Assembly (NCBI GenBank): GCA_043228905.1
Contig: JBHGNT010000006.1
Span: 10,912,001 to 10,976,000, forward strand
Origin: Azolla caroliniana
Taxonomy: Eukaryota > Polypodiophyta
Reading direction: 5' to 3'
DNA length: 64,000 nucleotides
Shown here: positions 43,525 through 54,279 of the stretch, piece by piece
Layout: the number at the start of each line of letters is the position of its first letter
Numbering within the stretch: position 1 is the first letter of the stretch
Position numbers and translations under genes: made by a program
The notes under the pieces: generated by a model
Database searches by the model: none
Seen by the model: only the letters and a program-made list of their open reading frames with translations
Told to the model about the DNA's origin: nothing

Positions 43525-43946
43525 TGTCAGGAATAGTACTAAACAGAGAGAGAATTAGTACTAGAGAAGAGAAGTGCTATTAGTACTAAGAGGATGGGAC
43601 TGCGTAAGATTCCCGAGAGAGGAAGAGAGAAGGGAGAGAGAGAGAGATAGCAAGAATGAGAGAGAGAAAGATGATGACAGCAACTAATATATTATGTGAA
43701 AGATAAGTACAAGTGGCTAAGAGGCTTAAGACTGGCGTTGAACCAATTTGGTTCAAAACAATGCCTTGTGCCTCCTTTTATAGTGTTTTTAGGAATAATC
43801 CTGAAGCTTCTAGAAGTATACATCAATTTTCTATGATAAAACATAAATGAAAATAATATCTTACAAATTACAATTCATAGTCTAATGGTAAGAGCTCGAC
43901 CCATGTAGCATAAGTTCATGGGTTCGAGTCTTGCCATATCATGACA
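43525..43946 (-). repeat. F 3' LTR
   Basis: TATAAAAG on the minus strand at 43775-43782. A palindrome AACCAATTTGGTT lies at about 43741-43753, where transcription should start. A tRNA-like block is at 43874-43935. GA-rich tract 43620-43670. Confidence 0.92.
43874..43935 (+). other. tRNA-like A-box/B-box block in LTR F
   Basis: TAGTCTAATGGTAAGAG resembles a D-arm/A box and GGGTTCGAGTCTTGCC a B box. The middle folds CTCGACCCATG with CATGGGTTCGAG. Antisense to the element, about 95 bp upstream of the TATA box. The copy in the other LTR is at 49155-49213. Confidence 0.55.
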
Positions 43947-43957
43947 GTATCTCCCCC

Positions 43958-44582
43958 TTAAAGACGACGAGTGGAACGAGTCGGCGTTGATTGCGAACCG
44001 GGTTTTGTCCGGATACTTTTAGTGGAAATCAACAAGAAGATCCTGAGCATTGACAACATGCTCGACGGGTTCCCAAGAACGTTCGCTTGGACTATAATCG
44101 AGCCAATCATCCATATAATAAAGTTTGTTGCGAACAAGTTTGGAATCGAGAATGGCAGCAACTTCATACTCTGGGCCGACGTCCAACTCCAGCGGGGGCG
44201 GCGGTGGTGTAACACGATTGGGAATAGTGTTTGCTTTATAAGGTTCAAGAAGAGAACAATGGAAAACCGGATGTATCTGAAGCTGCAGAGGGAGATCAAG
44301 GCGGAATGTGACATCATTAACCTTACCCGTAATACGAAAAGGACCGAGTCGTCGATAATCCAACTTGTTGCACGGTCGAGTAGTCTTGATGTGACGACGT
44401 AAGAGCCATACTCGATCTCCGATGGCAAAAGCGGGGGGAATCCGATTACGATCCGCATAAGTCTTATGTGTGTGTTGAGCATGACGAAGGTGAGTAGAGA
44501 GATCCATATGGATCTTGCGTAGCCTCTCCAAATGATCCTCGGCACGAGGATTGGTAGGTAGCTCCAAGGTGTTGATCACCAA
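43958..44582 (-). pseudogene. F integrase C-terminus and chromodomain
   Basis: GDRVWLLRRHIKTTRPCNKL, the GPFRITGKVNDVTFRLDLP and HPVFHCSLLEPYK blocks end the integrase. The chromodomain follows: PEYEVAAILDSKLVRNKLYY, then a Trp and SERSWEPVEHV. The central part YMDDWLDYS differs from the usual YLVKWKGY, but Tyr, Trp and Tyr positions of the aromatic cage are kept. Confidence 0.85.
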
Positions 44583-44591
44583 CCAACGAGG

Positions 44592-45560
44592 ATGGAAACC
44601 GGTATAAGCGAAAAATGGGGAGACCCGAGTCGAGGAGTGAATAGCATTATTATACGCAAACTCCGCAAAGTGGAGAATCTCAGCCCAATCGTCCTGTTGA
44701 TAACTCAGGAAACACTGGAGATATTATTCGAGTGTTTGGTTTGTTCATTCCGCCTGCCCATCGGTCTGGGGATGGTAGCCGGAGGAGAGGTTGCAAGAGA
44801 CCTTGAGCATCTTGAAGAGATGTTGCCAAAATTTGAAGACGAATTGAGCTCCTCGGTCACTGATGATACTGTCTAGGAGGCCATAATGCCTAAATACCTC
44901 ACGCATGACGAGGGCGGCAGTTTCCTCGCTAGTGATGGCCTTAGTACACGGCACAAAATGTGCCATTTTCGTATATCGATCGATGACGGTTAAGATAGAA
45001 TCGAACCCCTTTGAGACCGGCAGATCGGTGATAAAATCAAGACAAATAGATTGCCACAACTTACTTGGAATCGGTAAGGGTTCCAACAAGCCGTATGGAT
45101 GGTGTCGTGGCATCTTTGCTCGATAGCAACCATCACAGGTTCGAACGTAGTCGTCGACAAAACGGCGCATGTGGGGCCACCAAAAAGATCGCTCCACTAG
45201 ATCCAACGTCTTAGTACTACCTAAATGTCTCGCCGTATCAGTGTCCTGAAATTTCTGGACGATTTGAAGGCGACAGGAGCAATCGGGGACATATACGCGC
45301 TTTTTAAAGAATAACAAACCATCATGATATTCGAATTGTCGGTAGTCAATACCTGGTTGTTGAGACTGAGAACAGGATGCCCGAGAAGTATCAATGTGCG
45401 CCAGGATGTCTTGAGCAAAACTATCCGTCTTCAAGTTTGCACGTATGTCATCGGTAATCCGTGAATCCATCGGGTTGTGAAAAATCCGCGTTGTGCGCAA
45501 TCGTGTTGGTCCCAAGATTACTTGCCTTTGATTATCAAATGTTGGATCACCAGGACGAGG
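44592..45560 (-). pseudogene. F integrase
   Basis: The zinc region reads HLGSTKTLDLVERSFWWPHM and CDGCYRAK. The core has CLDFITDLPVSKGFDSILTV, MAHFVPCTKAITSEETAAL, LLDSIISDRGAQFVFKFW and GYHPQTDGQ. A frame change after DGQ (near 44740) splits it from the next part (DDWAEILHFAEFAYNN). The three acidic residues are visible, the last at the frame change. Confidence 0.85.
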
Positions 45561-45602
45561 TGCAAGATATGAACGCCGTGATTGTGCATCTGCTTTTCCT
45601 TG

Positions 45603-46199
45603 CTGCTTCCCCGGTCACGATGTGATTTTGAAGTCGAAACGCGTGAGGAATTGAGCCCAACGAGCTTGCCGTCGATTTAGTACACGAGCGTTCTGGAAAT
45701 AAGAAAGATTTTTATGATCACTAAAGACAATGACCTGATGTGGAGAGCCCTCTAAGAAATGGCGCCATTGCACACATGAATCCAGGATGGTTAACAACTC
45801 CTTGTCATGTATTTCGTAGTTGATTTCCACGACATCGAATTTGTGCGAATGGAAAGCCACAGGATGTAACTCTTCTTTATCTACTTGTTCAGAAAGGATG
45901 CTACCGAGGGCGAAATCTGATGTGTCGGCCTCCATGATGAATGGTTTTCTTGTATCCACATGAGCAAGAATCGATGCTGATGTAAATGCTTTCTTAAGAT
46001 GCCGAAAAGCCATATCTGCTTCATTGGACCAAGGAAATGTTTGTCCCTTCTTCATAAGTTGTGTGAGAGGTAAAATAATCTTCGAGTAATCCTGTATAAA
46101 CTTACGGCAGAAGTTAGCAAAACCTAGAAAACATTGTATATCTCGTACCGACTGTGGAATTTGCCACTCTAGTACAGTTTGGACTTTAGCTACATCCAT
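45603..46199 (-). pseudogene. F RNase H
   Basis: CFLGFANFCRKFIQDYSKI ends the RT connection. RNase H has FIMEADTSDFALGSILSEQ, INYEIHDKELLTILDSCVQW and VIVFSDHKNLSYFQ. Catalytic Asp, Glu and Asp are visible. It stops at 45615 where the family continues, probably a nonsense change. Confidence 0.87.
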
Positions 46200-46223
46200 G
46201 GCGATGCCCTTTGAGGAGATGAC

Positions 46224-47004
46224 CTAGCCTAGAAATTCCACTTGCTTGCAGTCAAAGCTACATTTTTCTAGCTTGGCAAAAAGACCATTCTCGTGGAGTC
46301 GCATTAGTACTAATAGTACATGAGAATCGTGCTCTTCCTGGGTCTTCGAATAAATCAATAGATCATCCAGATAGATGATGAAACAGATATCCAAGAGGTC
46401 TCTGAATATATCATTTGCCATGTGTTGGAAGACTGCGGGTGCATTGGTTAGACCGAACGGCATAACAATATATTCACAATGCCCATACCATGTGCGAAAA
46501 GGCAGTCTTCCATTCATCTCTCGGTCGGATCCACACGGGGTTATACGCTCCTCGTAGATTGATCTTTGTAAAAAACTTGGCACCATTAACTCGCTCTAAA
46601 AGACTTGATATAAGAGGAAGTGCATACCTATTATGGATGGTGACTTTATTTAAGCCACGGTAATCAACGACGAGACGAAGTGAGCCATCTTTCTTCTTGA
46701 CAAAGAAGATGGGTGCACCGGCCGGAGATTTCGAATGACGAATGAACCCACTTGCCAAGTTCTCCTCTATGTAGGCTCAAAGGACTTCTAACTCGGTGGG
46801 TGACAAGTTGTAAATTGGTCCCCATGGTGGCTCGGTTCCTAGTTGTAAATCGATGGGACAGTCATAGGGACAGTGATGAGGAAGGGTACCAGCTTTTACC
46901 TTGTCAAATACATCGGCATAAGGATGATATTTTGTCGGAAGTTGTATTGAGTATTCCTTCTTAATAGTGGTGGAAGGATGTAATGATATTGCAAATAGGA
47001 ACAT
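46224..47004 (-). pseudogene. F reverse transcriptase
   Basis: Pre-RT CPYDCPIDLQLGTEPPWGPI, then [20 protein letters not shown] and [18 protein letters not shown]. In a second frame it continues YIVMPFGLTNAPAVFQHM and the active site CFIIYLDDLLIYS. One frame change near 46540 and a stop near 46770 break it. YLDD is intact. Confidence 0.87.
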
Positions 47005-47085
47005 TGCCTCCTTGTGTCCTTCTTCGCGTAATTGATGGAGTGAAATGGTCGAAACTCGGTGAGTAGATTCTTGGGGTTGTCGATA

Positions 47086-47640
47086 TCAGACTTCTCTTGT
47101 TCTCCAATCTATGGCTGGATTATGTAATTCAAACCAAGGTAATTCTAGGACAATAGGATGCTCTGGACTACTAATTATATTAAATGCTGGATTATGTAAT
47201 TCAAACCAAGGTAATTCTAGGACAATAGGATGCTCTGGACTACTAATTATATTAAATGCTACTACACACACAAAACTACCTAGGACAACTTGAATGGGTT
47301 CTGATTCTTCTACAATATTCCCGGAAGCAATGGGACGACCATCAATGACTACTACAAATGCGGGACAAGGAAGTTTTCTTAAGGATATCTGAGAAGCTTG
47401 GGCAAAATTTCGATCCATGACACAGGAATTAGCTCCGGAATCTAAAAGTGTTAGGACAGGTACTGGGGCAATACTTTTAGTACTAACAATGACTTGGGCT
47501 AGGAACACATTGCTAACTTGCTTGGAAGGAATGGAACCACTAATGGGTTGTACAGATCTTGGGCTATTGTCCAACCAAATGGCTCCTATTTTAGCTGGAC
47601 TCAATCGTTTAACTCTTCATCTAATTGACTAAGGATTTCA
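47086..47640 (-). pseudogene. F protease with in-frame duplication
   Basis: The active site is VLTLLDSGANSCVMD. Downstream, a 24-residue segment starting FNIISSPEHP occurs twice in tandem (72 bp, 47114-47185 and 47186-47257), so the frame is kept but the fold probably is not. WFELHNPAIDW is the usual end. Confidence 0.82.
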
Positions 47641-47771
47641 AATTTGTTTGAGATACTTCGACTATTAGTATTATTAATACTATCAAACACTCTATTAGTA
47701 CTATTAATAATATCAGACACTCCTAAGGGAAGAATTGACTCGGGTTTAGTACAGGCTACAATTTGATTTAC

Positions 47772-48758
47772 CTATCTTCTTGGCGTATGGGGACAACTGA
47801 TTGCGATAAGCCTTGGTCCACCGCAATAAAGACATAATCGATTTGCACGTCGTCGTTGCTTTTCTTCTTCCGATAACGGGCCGCATCGATGCATGGTATC
47901 GATCTCCATCAGTGTCGAAGTATTTGCTTGAGGTATGTCTCGTGCAAACAGTTTAGCCGCGACTGAGGCGTAAGTGGGCTCCGGCCTAGAGCGTGGTATC
48001 TGTAATTGACGTTCCGAACGTCGTTCGAAAAGACGGTTGTCACATCGGACCGCTCGACTGATTGCTTCCATAAGAGACTTTGGTTCTTCGAGGAGAGTTA
48101 GAAGTACATCTTTGACATCATTTCGTAGGCCATAGCGAAATTGCTCCATTAGTGCCTGATCATCCCAGGGGATATCTGAAGCGAGTAGGCGGAAATCCAC
48201 CGCGTAGGCAAAGGCTGGACGATCGCCTTGACGCAATCGTCGGATCTCGTTGATCACCGTCCTGATGTTGTCGGTGTCTCCAAAGCAGGCTTTAAACTCA
48301 TTAATAAAATCCTCAAAGTTATTAAGCAAGGGCGATTGTTTTTCTAGAAGCGGAGCGAACCATGCCAAGGCTGAGCCGCTAAGCAACGTGCCTATTAAGC
48401 CGACTCGGGATGCATAAGTGGGGTATCGGGAAGGATGCATTTGGATGACTAATCGTACCTGATTAAGGAATCCCCTAAATTGCGATTGCGTTCCATCAAA
48501 TTTCACAGGAAGTCCAATCTTCGGCTCTTTATGAAATCCTTGGGGACTTGATCCTTGTTCTTGCAATGCCACTTCAAGTTGTTGCACCTGTAACACTAAT
48601 TCCCCATGATGTTGTTGCGTTTGTTGTTTTTCTAGAGCGATTTGTTGCAGATCCCCTATCAGCCGTTGCTTTTCTTGTTCCAAGGCAACAAATTTTTCTT
48701 TTAGGCATTGTAGCTCGGAGAAAACGGATTGATATTCTTGGGCGCTAATAGTAGCCAT
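47772..48758 (-). CDS. F gag
   Basis: An intact 328-codon frame from ATG 48758. The N-terminus is a coiled coil (about residues 10-70, Gln/Leu/Glu rich). The capsid part has KFDGTQSQFRGFLNQVRLVI, LLSGSALAWFAPLLEKQSPL and RQGDRPAFAYAVDFRLLASD. The end has LCLYCGGPRLIAISC, a zinc knuckle in which the His is replaced by Leu. This is the retrotransposon gag type found in Tf1/sushi/RTL elements. Confidence 0.85.
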   Translation of the reverse strand: MATISAQEYQSVFSELQCLKEKFVALEQEKQRLIGDLQQIALEKQQTQQHHGELVLQVQQLEVALQEQGSSPQGFHKEPKIGLPVKFDGTQSQFRGFLNQVRLVIQMHPSRYPTYASRVGLIGTLLSGSALAWFAPLLEKQSPLLNNFEDFINEFKACFGDTDNIRTVINEIRRLRQGDRPAFAYAVDFRLLASDIPWDDQALMEQFRYGLRNDVKDVLLTLLEEPKSLMEAISRAVRCDNRLFERRSERQLQIPRSRPEPTYASVAAKLFARDIPQANTSTLMEIDTMHRCGPLSEEEKQRRRANRLCLYCGGPRLIAISCPHTPRR

Positions 48759-48779
48759 AGTATAGGGAAAAGGGTAGGC

Positions 48780-48801
48780 TTGAGACCAAATTGGTCCAAA
48801 T
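48780..48801 (-). other. F primer-site region, possibly self-priming
   Basis: Directly inside the 5' LTR the minus strand reads ATT TGGACCAATTTGGTCTC. No plant tRNA 3' end that I know fits. It can pair over 15 bases, one of them G-U, with the sequence near the predicted RNA start (about 48995-49013). Confidence 0.5.
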
Positions 48802-49223
48802 TGTCAGGAATAGTACTAAAGTAGAGATGGAATTAGTACTAAAGAAGAGGATGGGACTGCGTAAGACTCCCAAGAGAGAGAGAAAGAGAGAAGAGAAAAG
48901 AGAGATAGTGAGGATGAGAGAGAGAGATGATGATAACAGCCAATATATTATGTGAAGGATAAGTACAAAATGGCTAAGAGGCTTAAGACTGACGTTGAAC
49001 CAATTTGGTTCAACATAATGCCTAGTGCCTTCTTTTATAGTGTTCTCAGGAGTAATCCTGAAGCTTCTAGAATGTTCCAGAGAAATCTAGAATATACATT
49101 AATTTCCTATAATAAAACTTAAATGAAAATAATATCTTACGTATGATAATAGATGGTATAATGGTCAAGAGCTCGACCCATATAACATAAGGTTATGGGT
49201 TTGAGTTTTGCCATATCATGACA
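48802..49223 (-). repeat. F 5' LTR
   Basis: 422 bp. TATAAAAG is at 49032-49039 on the minus strand. The palindrome TTGAACCAATTTGGTTCAA is at 48995-49013. It is clearly diverged from the 3' LTR, so the insertion is not recent. Confidence 0.92.
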
Positions 49224-49501
49224 CGTTCGACGTCTTGTGACAAGGGAGCATTCGGGCGTGCCCATGCACCTCTCCTCATAAAGACGTACGGGCATTTGTG
49301 TTTGTGTTATCGTCCCCTTGTATGTTCATCTTGCGTGCTCATCTTTGCTTGTAGCCGTTTGATCACTTGGCTCATGCGGTGATCGGGAAGTGATCTTGTC
49401 GTAAAGCAAACCTCGGGTCTTCTCTATCCCTTCAGTACTCCCTAGTTCAAGACCCCCGTGGTCCCGCCCAAGTAACACACACGCTCTAAACTTCGCGACA
49501 C
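49224..49501 (+). repeat. LTR fragment, family A-like 3' end, plus orientation
   Basis: Ends GTTCAAGACCCCCGTGGTCCCGCC...AAACTTCGCGACA, the usual end of A-type LTRs. It meets A5 protease directly at 49502. The left boundary is hidden by F; the rest may lie in 42300-43524. Confidence 0.55.
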
Positions 49502-51463
49502 CGTTGGCCAGCACCTTCGTTTCCATCTGAGCCACCGTAATGTAAGGTTCGCTAAGAATCACCAGGTGGGGGGATGCCTCCTACACGAAGAAATGTTGGT
49601 CTATTTCGACGTCACCGCATTCACCCTGATGTTCAAGCACACACCATGAAGCTCTTTGGTAGCGCGGGTTGTTGCACGTATCTTCCAACCATGCGTCATG
49701 TTGATCGGCCACTTCTCCATTTTATAGAAATACATCGACATCAGATTGATTTCCGATCCATGGTCGATCAAAGCCACCACCGACTCCTTAACATTCCCGA
49801 TCCGGACCGGGGTCTCGGTCATCACTCTAGCCCAGTGTGGGTTCATATAATGGCTATCCGGAAACTCCTCTTTCATCGCCACCTCTTTGAGGTGGGCCGC
49901 CTTCACTTCGACCGGCTTCTCCGGCTTGAGCTCTGACGAGAGTCACTTCCTTTTTACCAAGTCCACGATGGAATCGTGGAATTCCTTCTTTGTGATTCCC
50001 AGCACCTCTCGTAACGAGAGCTCCACCTTCCTACCGAATTTGTCATCCTCTCTATTTCCAAGCTTAACTGGAAGCTCGGAATCTTCGCCTTCCCCTGTGG
50101 GCTGGGTAGGCCTCCATCATTCCTTTTTGACCCACTCCGAGTCTCATACCAGTTCAAGGATCGGCCCCTCCGACCATTCCAGCTCGGTTGTCCTCGACCA
50201 GAACCTCATAGTTATTGCATGCGGCTTCTACAAAGCCAGTTTTCTCTTCAACCAGACCATTCCATCTGGTGCCTTCTCGGACCTGCCTCTCCACGCGGTT
50301 TGCCTCTTCCTTCCGTAGCCTCACCCCCGATGTGCCTTCTAGTACAAACAACCAGAATCCGGTATCATTTCCGAATCCAATGCCCTTCTCTCTGCCGACA
50401 CCGAGTAGTGGATGGCCTCAACATTCCAGGCAGCGGGTTCTTCCATTATCCTCTTGATGTCGCCTCATCCGGTATTCACCTTGAGAGGCCTTCACGTGTC
50501 TCACGTGTGTATCCACCCGTTCCAAAGATACACAATATTGTTCTTGAGTGCTTCGGCAAAATCGGCGCACTCTCTTTGGATGTGGCCAACGGCATCGCAC
50601 CAAATGCATTGTTGGTCGACCAGAGGCCTCCGGTCACATGACTTTCTCCCGTCGTCTCTTTGAGCTTGCGTGATCTGGAGATCACGCACCATCTTCGTCC
50701 GCTCCTCCAGAGTTGTGCCCCCGGATGGGCCCCTGACCATGTCGGTCAGACTCGTGCCCGACTCAAGCCACCTTCATGTCTCTTCAATCCGTGTTAGAAT
50801 CGGTTCCTCCGGCTTCTTCCCGGCACCCGGGCCGGTCGCCAATGACCCCGCATCGTTCCATTCTCACCATTTGTCGAAACGGCTACAAACCCTTTTTACC
50901 ACAGCCCAATCGGTCGTGAGCCCTTCATCCGTCGCCAACAGGAGACCCACCTTTTCTTGATCGATCAGATCGACCGATTTGATAAACAATAGGACCTTGA
51001 TTGTGTCGCGCACAATCTGGTTCAACGCCGAGAGCCGCGCAAATCGTCTTTCGAACTCCTGGAGGACCGTCGATGTGTTCCTCCCCTTTTTAGGGATCTC
51101 GACCCACTCCATCAGCTCCCTCTTCAATAATCGGAGCAAGTTATTGAAACTGTATCTTTCAAGGAGCAGCTCCTTGAACTCCAGCCAACTTCAGTAGTTG
51201 GCCTGCATCTCGAGCACCTCTGCGTGGATGCTCGGCATAACTACCCGTGGAAACGCAGACAACCGTCTATCGTCCGGAACATCTCTCATCAGCATCTCAG
51301 CCTTGAAGGCCTCTAGGTAGTTCATGACGTCCTTTCCATTGAATCAGCCCATCGTGTCGACTACCATTTCCACGGCTCTATCGAGGCCTCTAGTGCTCTC
51401 ACGAGCGTTAGCCAAGCGGTCGACATCCACCGCCATTGCTTCGGCGAGTTTGCTTCCCCTCAT
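49502..51463 (-). pseudogene. A5 gag-protease (family A, truncated)
   Basis: Gag starts MRGSKLAEAMAVDVDRLANA at 51463, with MLRLLKRELMEWVEIPKKGR and the zinc knuckle CIWCDAVGHIQREC near 50590. The protease reads ALIDHGSEINLMSMYFYKME near 49750-49790 and ends at ILSEPYITVAQMETKVLANG. Downstream pol is absent; an LTR fragment in plus orientation follows. Frames change near 51180, 50860, 50480 and 49620. Confidence 0.8.
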
Positions 51464-51485
51464 TTTTGGACTCCTCTGCCACCCT

Positions 51486-51501
51486 TCTGTCGGGTTCACC
51501 A
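51486..51501 (-). other. A5 primer binding site, tRNA-Trp type
   Basis: TGGTGAACCCGACAGA on the minus strand, 4 bases after the LTR end. One base differs from the other copies. Confidence 0.6.
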
Positions 51502-51505
51502 AAGA

Positions 51506-52025
51506 TGTCGCGGTATTCCATGTGGATGTGTCGAAACGGAGGGGACTATGGGGGTCTCAGACCAAGGTCTTCTAGATATATTCGTCGGATCAGTTAACGG
51601 TCGCGTACCCAGTCCGGGTCGGTTCCCCAATGCCAGACAATGAGTGCACAAGATCATAGATGTGTTTTGTTCTGGACCGGTCCTTGGATAACGACTCGGG
51701 ACTCGGATAAACGCGGGCAACAAACTGAGACAAAATGGAGATGCGTACACAACACACAAAGAGAAATCAAATGCAATGAAACGAAATAGATTATTCAAAG
51801 AGGAATATGACCGGACCTGGCCGGTATCAGAGCTACGCGCTCTCGGAACACGGACACACATAGAAACTCAAGACGATGAACCTCTGGTCGGGAGCTCACG
51901 GGCTTCCTGTGCGAGTAGAGGCTTCACCTTCTTCCTAGGGTCGGTACAGAGCACGAGAGAGAGAGAGAGAGAGATTATATTATCGTCATCAAAGGTCAAA
52001 TATGACCTATGAGACCAAAAATATT
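51506..52025 (-). repeat. A5 5' LTR, outer end not clear
   Basis: Starts on the plus strand TGTCGCGGTATTCC, with GGTCTCAGACCAAGG as in other A LTRs, a GA tract at 51956-51974 and a TATA-like region near there. The TG start expected on the minus strand is not found before the LINE begins. Confidence 0.55.
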
Positions 52026-52030
52026 ACATT

Positions 52031-53888
52031 TCACGTGATACGTGTGAAAGTGAGTAGTGACTCTTGATGTTCAAGAACTTTACCAATGAATGTTGCAATC
52101 AAGAGTGCACATTGTGGTTGTGAGAGGAATTCATTCAAGCAATGGGCTCGGTCGAAGAGATGTGGAAAGCGTGGTCGAATATGATCAAAAGCAGAGCATT
52201 GTTTCAAAGTGTGATACTTAGACACGCGAACTTATTTAGGGCAAAGTGTGCATACCTGACCACTTTCATCACTTGTGCCCCAACGCCCTGTCTCACATCG
52301 CAATGCATGTGATTTAAGTCGCATGGAAGCAATGGTTCAAATGTCAGATAACCATATGGGCTCTAACATGTATCGATGTGTACGATTTCCCCGTTCCGTA
52401 AAGAATATGGTTTTGTAGTTAGGTGCAACATGTGTAGTATAATGTGTGAAGCGTGAGCCTCCACATTTGTCCCATGTCATGATACATTGACGTTGCAAAA
52501 AGGCCTCATTTACAGAGGAATCTAATGATGCCTCATGAAGCAAGTGTCTCGCATCCCATCTACCAAACCATTTTCCTATATCTTACATGTAACCGGAACA
52601 CAAAATTTTGCTTTTATTCGTCTTTTGGATATTTTTGCTTGCTTCCCATGCAATTCTAGGAAGTCGAGATGCAGGACTTTTTTGAACCTTAGCATGTAGT
52701 CAAGAACCCTTTCCATGGCCATTATCTCAATGGGAAGCGATCCCATCTCAAGGAGGAGGAGGGTGTAGGGCGTTTGTTTCTTAACTTGTAGAAACTTTGT
52801 AGGAAAATGTTTTTGGACATTTTCAAACTCTTTCCACATAGATTTAGGGATGTTACCGCCCCATACTTCCACCCCATAGAGAAGAACTGGTGTCACCAAA
52901 GTGTCGAATAAGATATTTATTGAGGACCCAACACTTAATATCTCCAAGATTGCATGTGTTCTCAAATGCATAGTATGCTCGCTTACCCGCCTCTAAGCAG
53001 CATGTAGCACATTCATTCCATCTATGATTTGAAGGAACTTCAAGGCCAAGCTATTTGAAGCTTTCCACACATTCAAGTGGCTCATTGTTGTACATAATGC
53101 ATGGTTTATCTCTTTTTTGGCTCTTCACAAGCATAATCTTTGTTTTAGAGCTACTAACACTTAATTAAGTATGCATGCAAAAAATTTCCAATGCCTTCAT
53201 AAGCTTTTGTGCATCTCCTAAAGTATTTCCAAAAAGCACTACATCATCTGCATATAGCAAAAGCATAATCACAACATTCCTAATGGCAACTTCTTCAACA
53301 CATTCTTCCTTTCCAAACTTGGTAACCATTTCTTCCAATTCATCAATGCATAGACCAAATAGTGTTGGTGAGAGTGGGCATCCTTGCTTAACACCAATAG
53401 TGCTTTTGAAAAAATCTGAAAGTTTATCTCTCATGCGCACACAACATATAACCTTCTCCTAAATTCGGGAAATTGCAAGCATATATTCACTTGGCACCTC
53501 AAGTTCTTCCATTCGCCTCCAAAGATGCTCACAAAGTACCATATCAAAAGCTTTCTTGAAATCTACAAAGCAACAATATAAACCCTTACCTCTAAGGCGA
53601 CTTTCCTCCATTAATACTCGAAGGGTGACAAGGTGATCAATGGTGCTATGGTGTTTTCGAAAGCCGGCTTGTCCATAAGCTCTCTTACCATTTTTTTTAG
53701 CCCATACACTTCTTTGATTCCATTATACATCCAAACAGTTTTGTCATTAATGAGCCAACCATGATGGTTCGATAGTAGTTTACATTATTTATATCTCCAC
53801 CTTTATGTAGAGGTTTGATCTAATTTGTACTCCAATCGTATAGCATACCATGTTACAATGCATCATTAAACATATTTGAAACGAATAG
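52031..53888 (-). pseudogene. LINE (non-LTR) reverse transcriptase, 5'-truncated
   Basis: RT motifs on the minus strand are CCFVDFKKAFD near 53560, TIGVKQGCPLSPTLFGLCID and LLLYADDVVLFG (active site YADD). The post-RT part has TPVLLYGVEVWGGNIPKSMW and LLLEMGSLPIEIMAMERVLD. A C-terminal zinc region follows (QVCTLC...YHTLKQC, 52180-52270). Stops and frame changes are common. The 5' part (endonuclease) is cut at 53888 by the Copia-2 LTR. No poly(A) tail is visible at the left end. Confidence 0.85.
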
Positions 53889-54264
53889 TGTGTGGAAGCA
53901 ATAGGAAAACCGAACAACAGAAGACGCAGGTTTAATGGAAAGCTTAGGTTTGCATTGTACGCACAGGAGAGACAGAGAGAGAGTAAACACACAAAACTTA
54001 ATTCCAAAATAATACTCAATCTGTACATAGGATGTGCTCAATGAGAACTTTTATACAAGCCCTGACAATGGGCTGACATAAGTACTGACAGTACTTGACT
54101 GCTCATAAATGAGCCTCGACACTTACTCCCAAAACTATTCCTTGCGAGGAATATCTTTCTAACGGCCTTTCGGTCTACGCACCGATACGGCCTTCCTACG
54201 CACCGGTCTTCGTACCGGCTTTACGCATCGAATTACGCACAAATGTTGAGCTTGTTTCTCAACA
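53889..54264 (-). repeat. Copia-2 3' LTR
   Basis: Ends like the Copia-1 LTR (TTGAGCTTG-TCTCAACA). A TATAAAAG on the minus strand lies near 54048. Related to LTR 6336-6705. The left edge abuts the LINE frame at about 53888. Confidence 0.8.
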
Positions 54265-54279
54265 CTCCCCCTCAAGCTC

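Larger units (their letters stand above)
43525..49223 (-). mobile_element. Element F, Tf1/sushi/Tcn1-type chromodomain Ty3/gypsy element
   Basis: Two 422-bp LTRs (43525-43946, 48802-49223) with TGTCAGGAATAGTAC...ATCATGACA ends. Minus-strand order is gag, protease, RT, RNase H, integrase and chromodomain. The polypurine tract TTAAGGGGGAG is next to the left LTR. No clean target duplication (ggcat against cgttc). The RNase H motif HKNLSYFQNARVLNRRQARW and the pre-RT block LPHHCPYDCPIDLQLGTEPP are those I associate with fungal and sushi-type chromoviruses. Frameshifts break the pol. Confidence 0.9.

Noticed and set aside
43519-49228. Target duplication around F
   Set aside because: ggcat and cgttc do not match in any register; the flanks may have been rearranged.
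52021-52030. LINE poly(A) tail
   Set aside because: No T run on the plus strand at the expected 3' end; the boundary with the A5 LTR is unclear.
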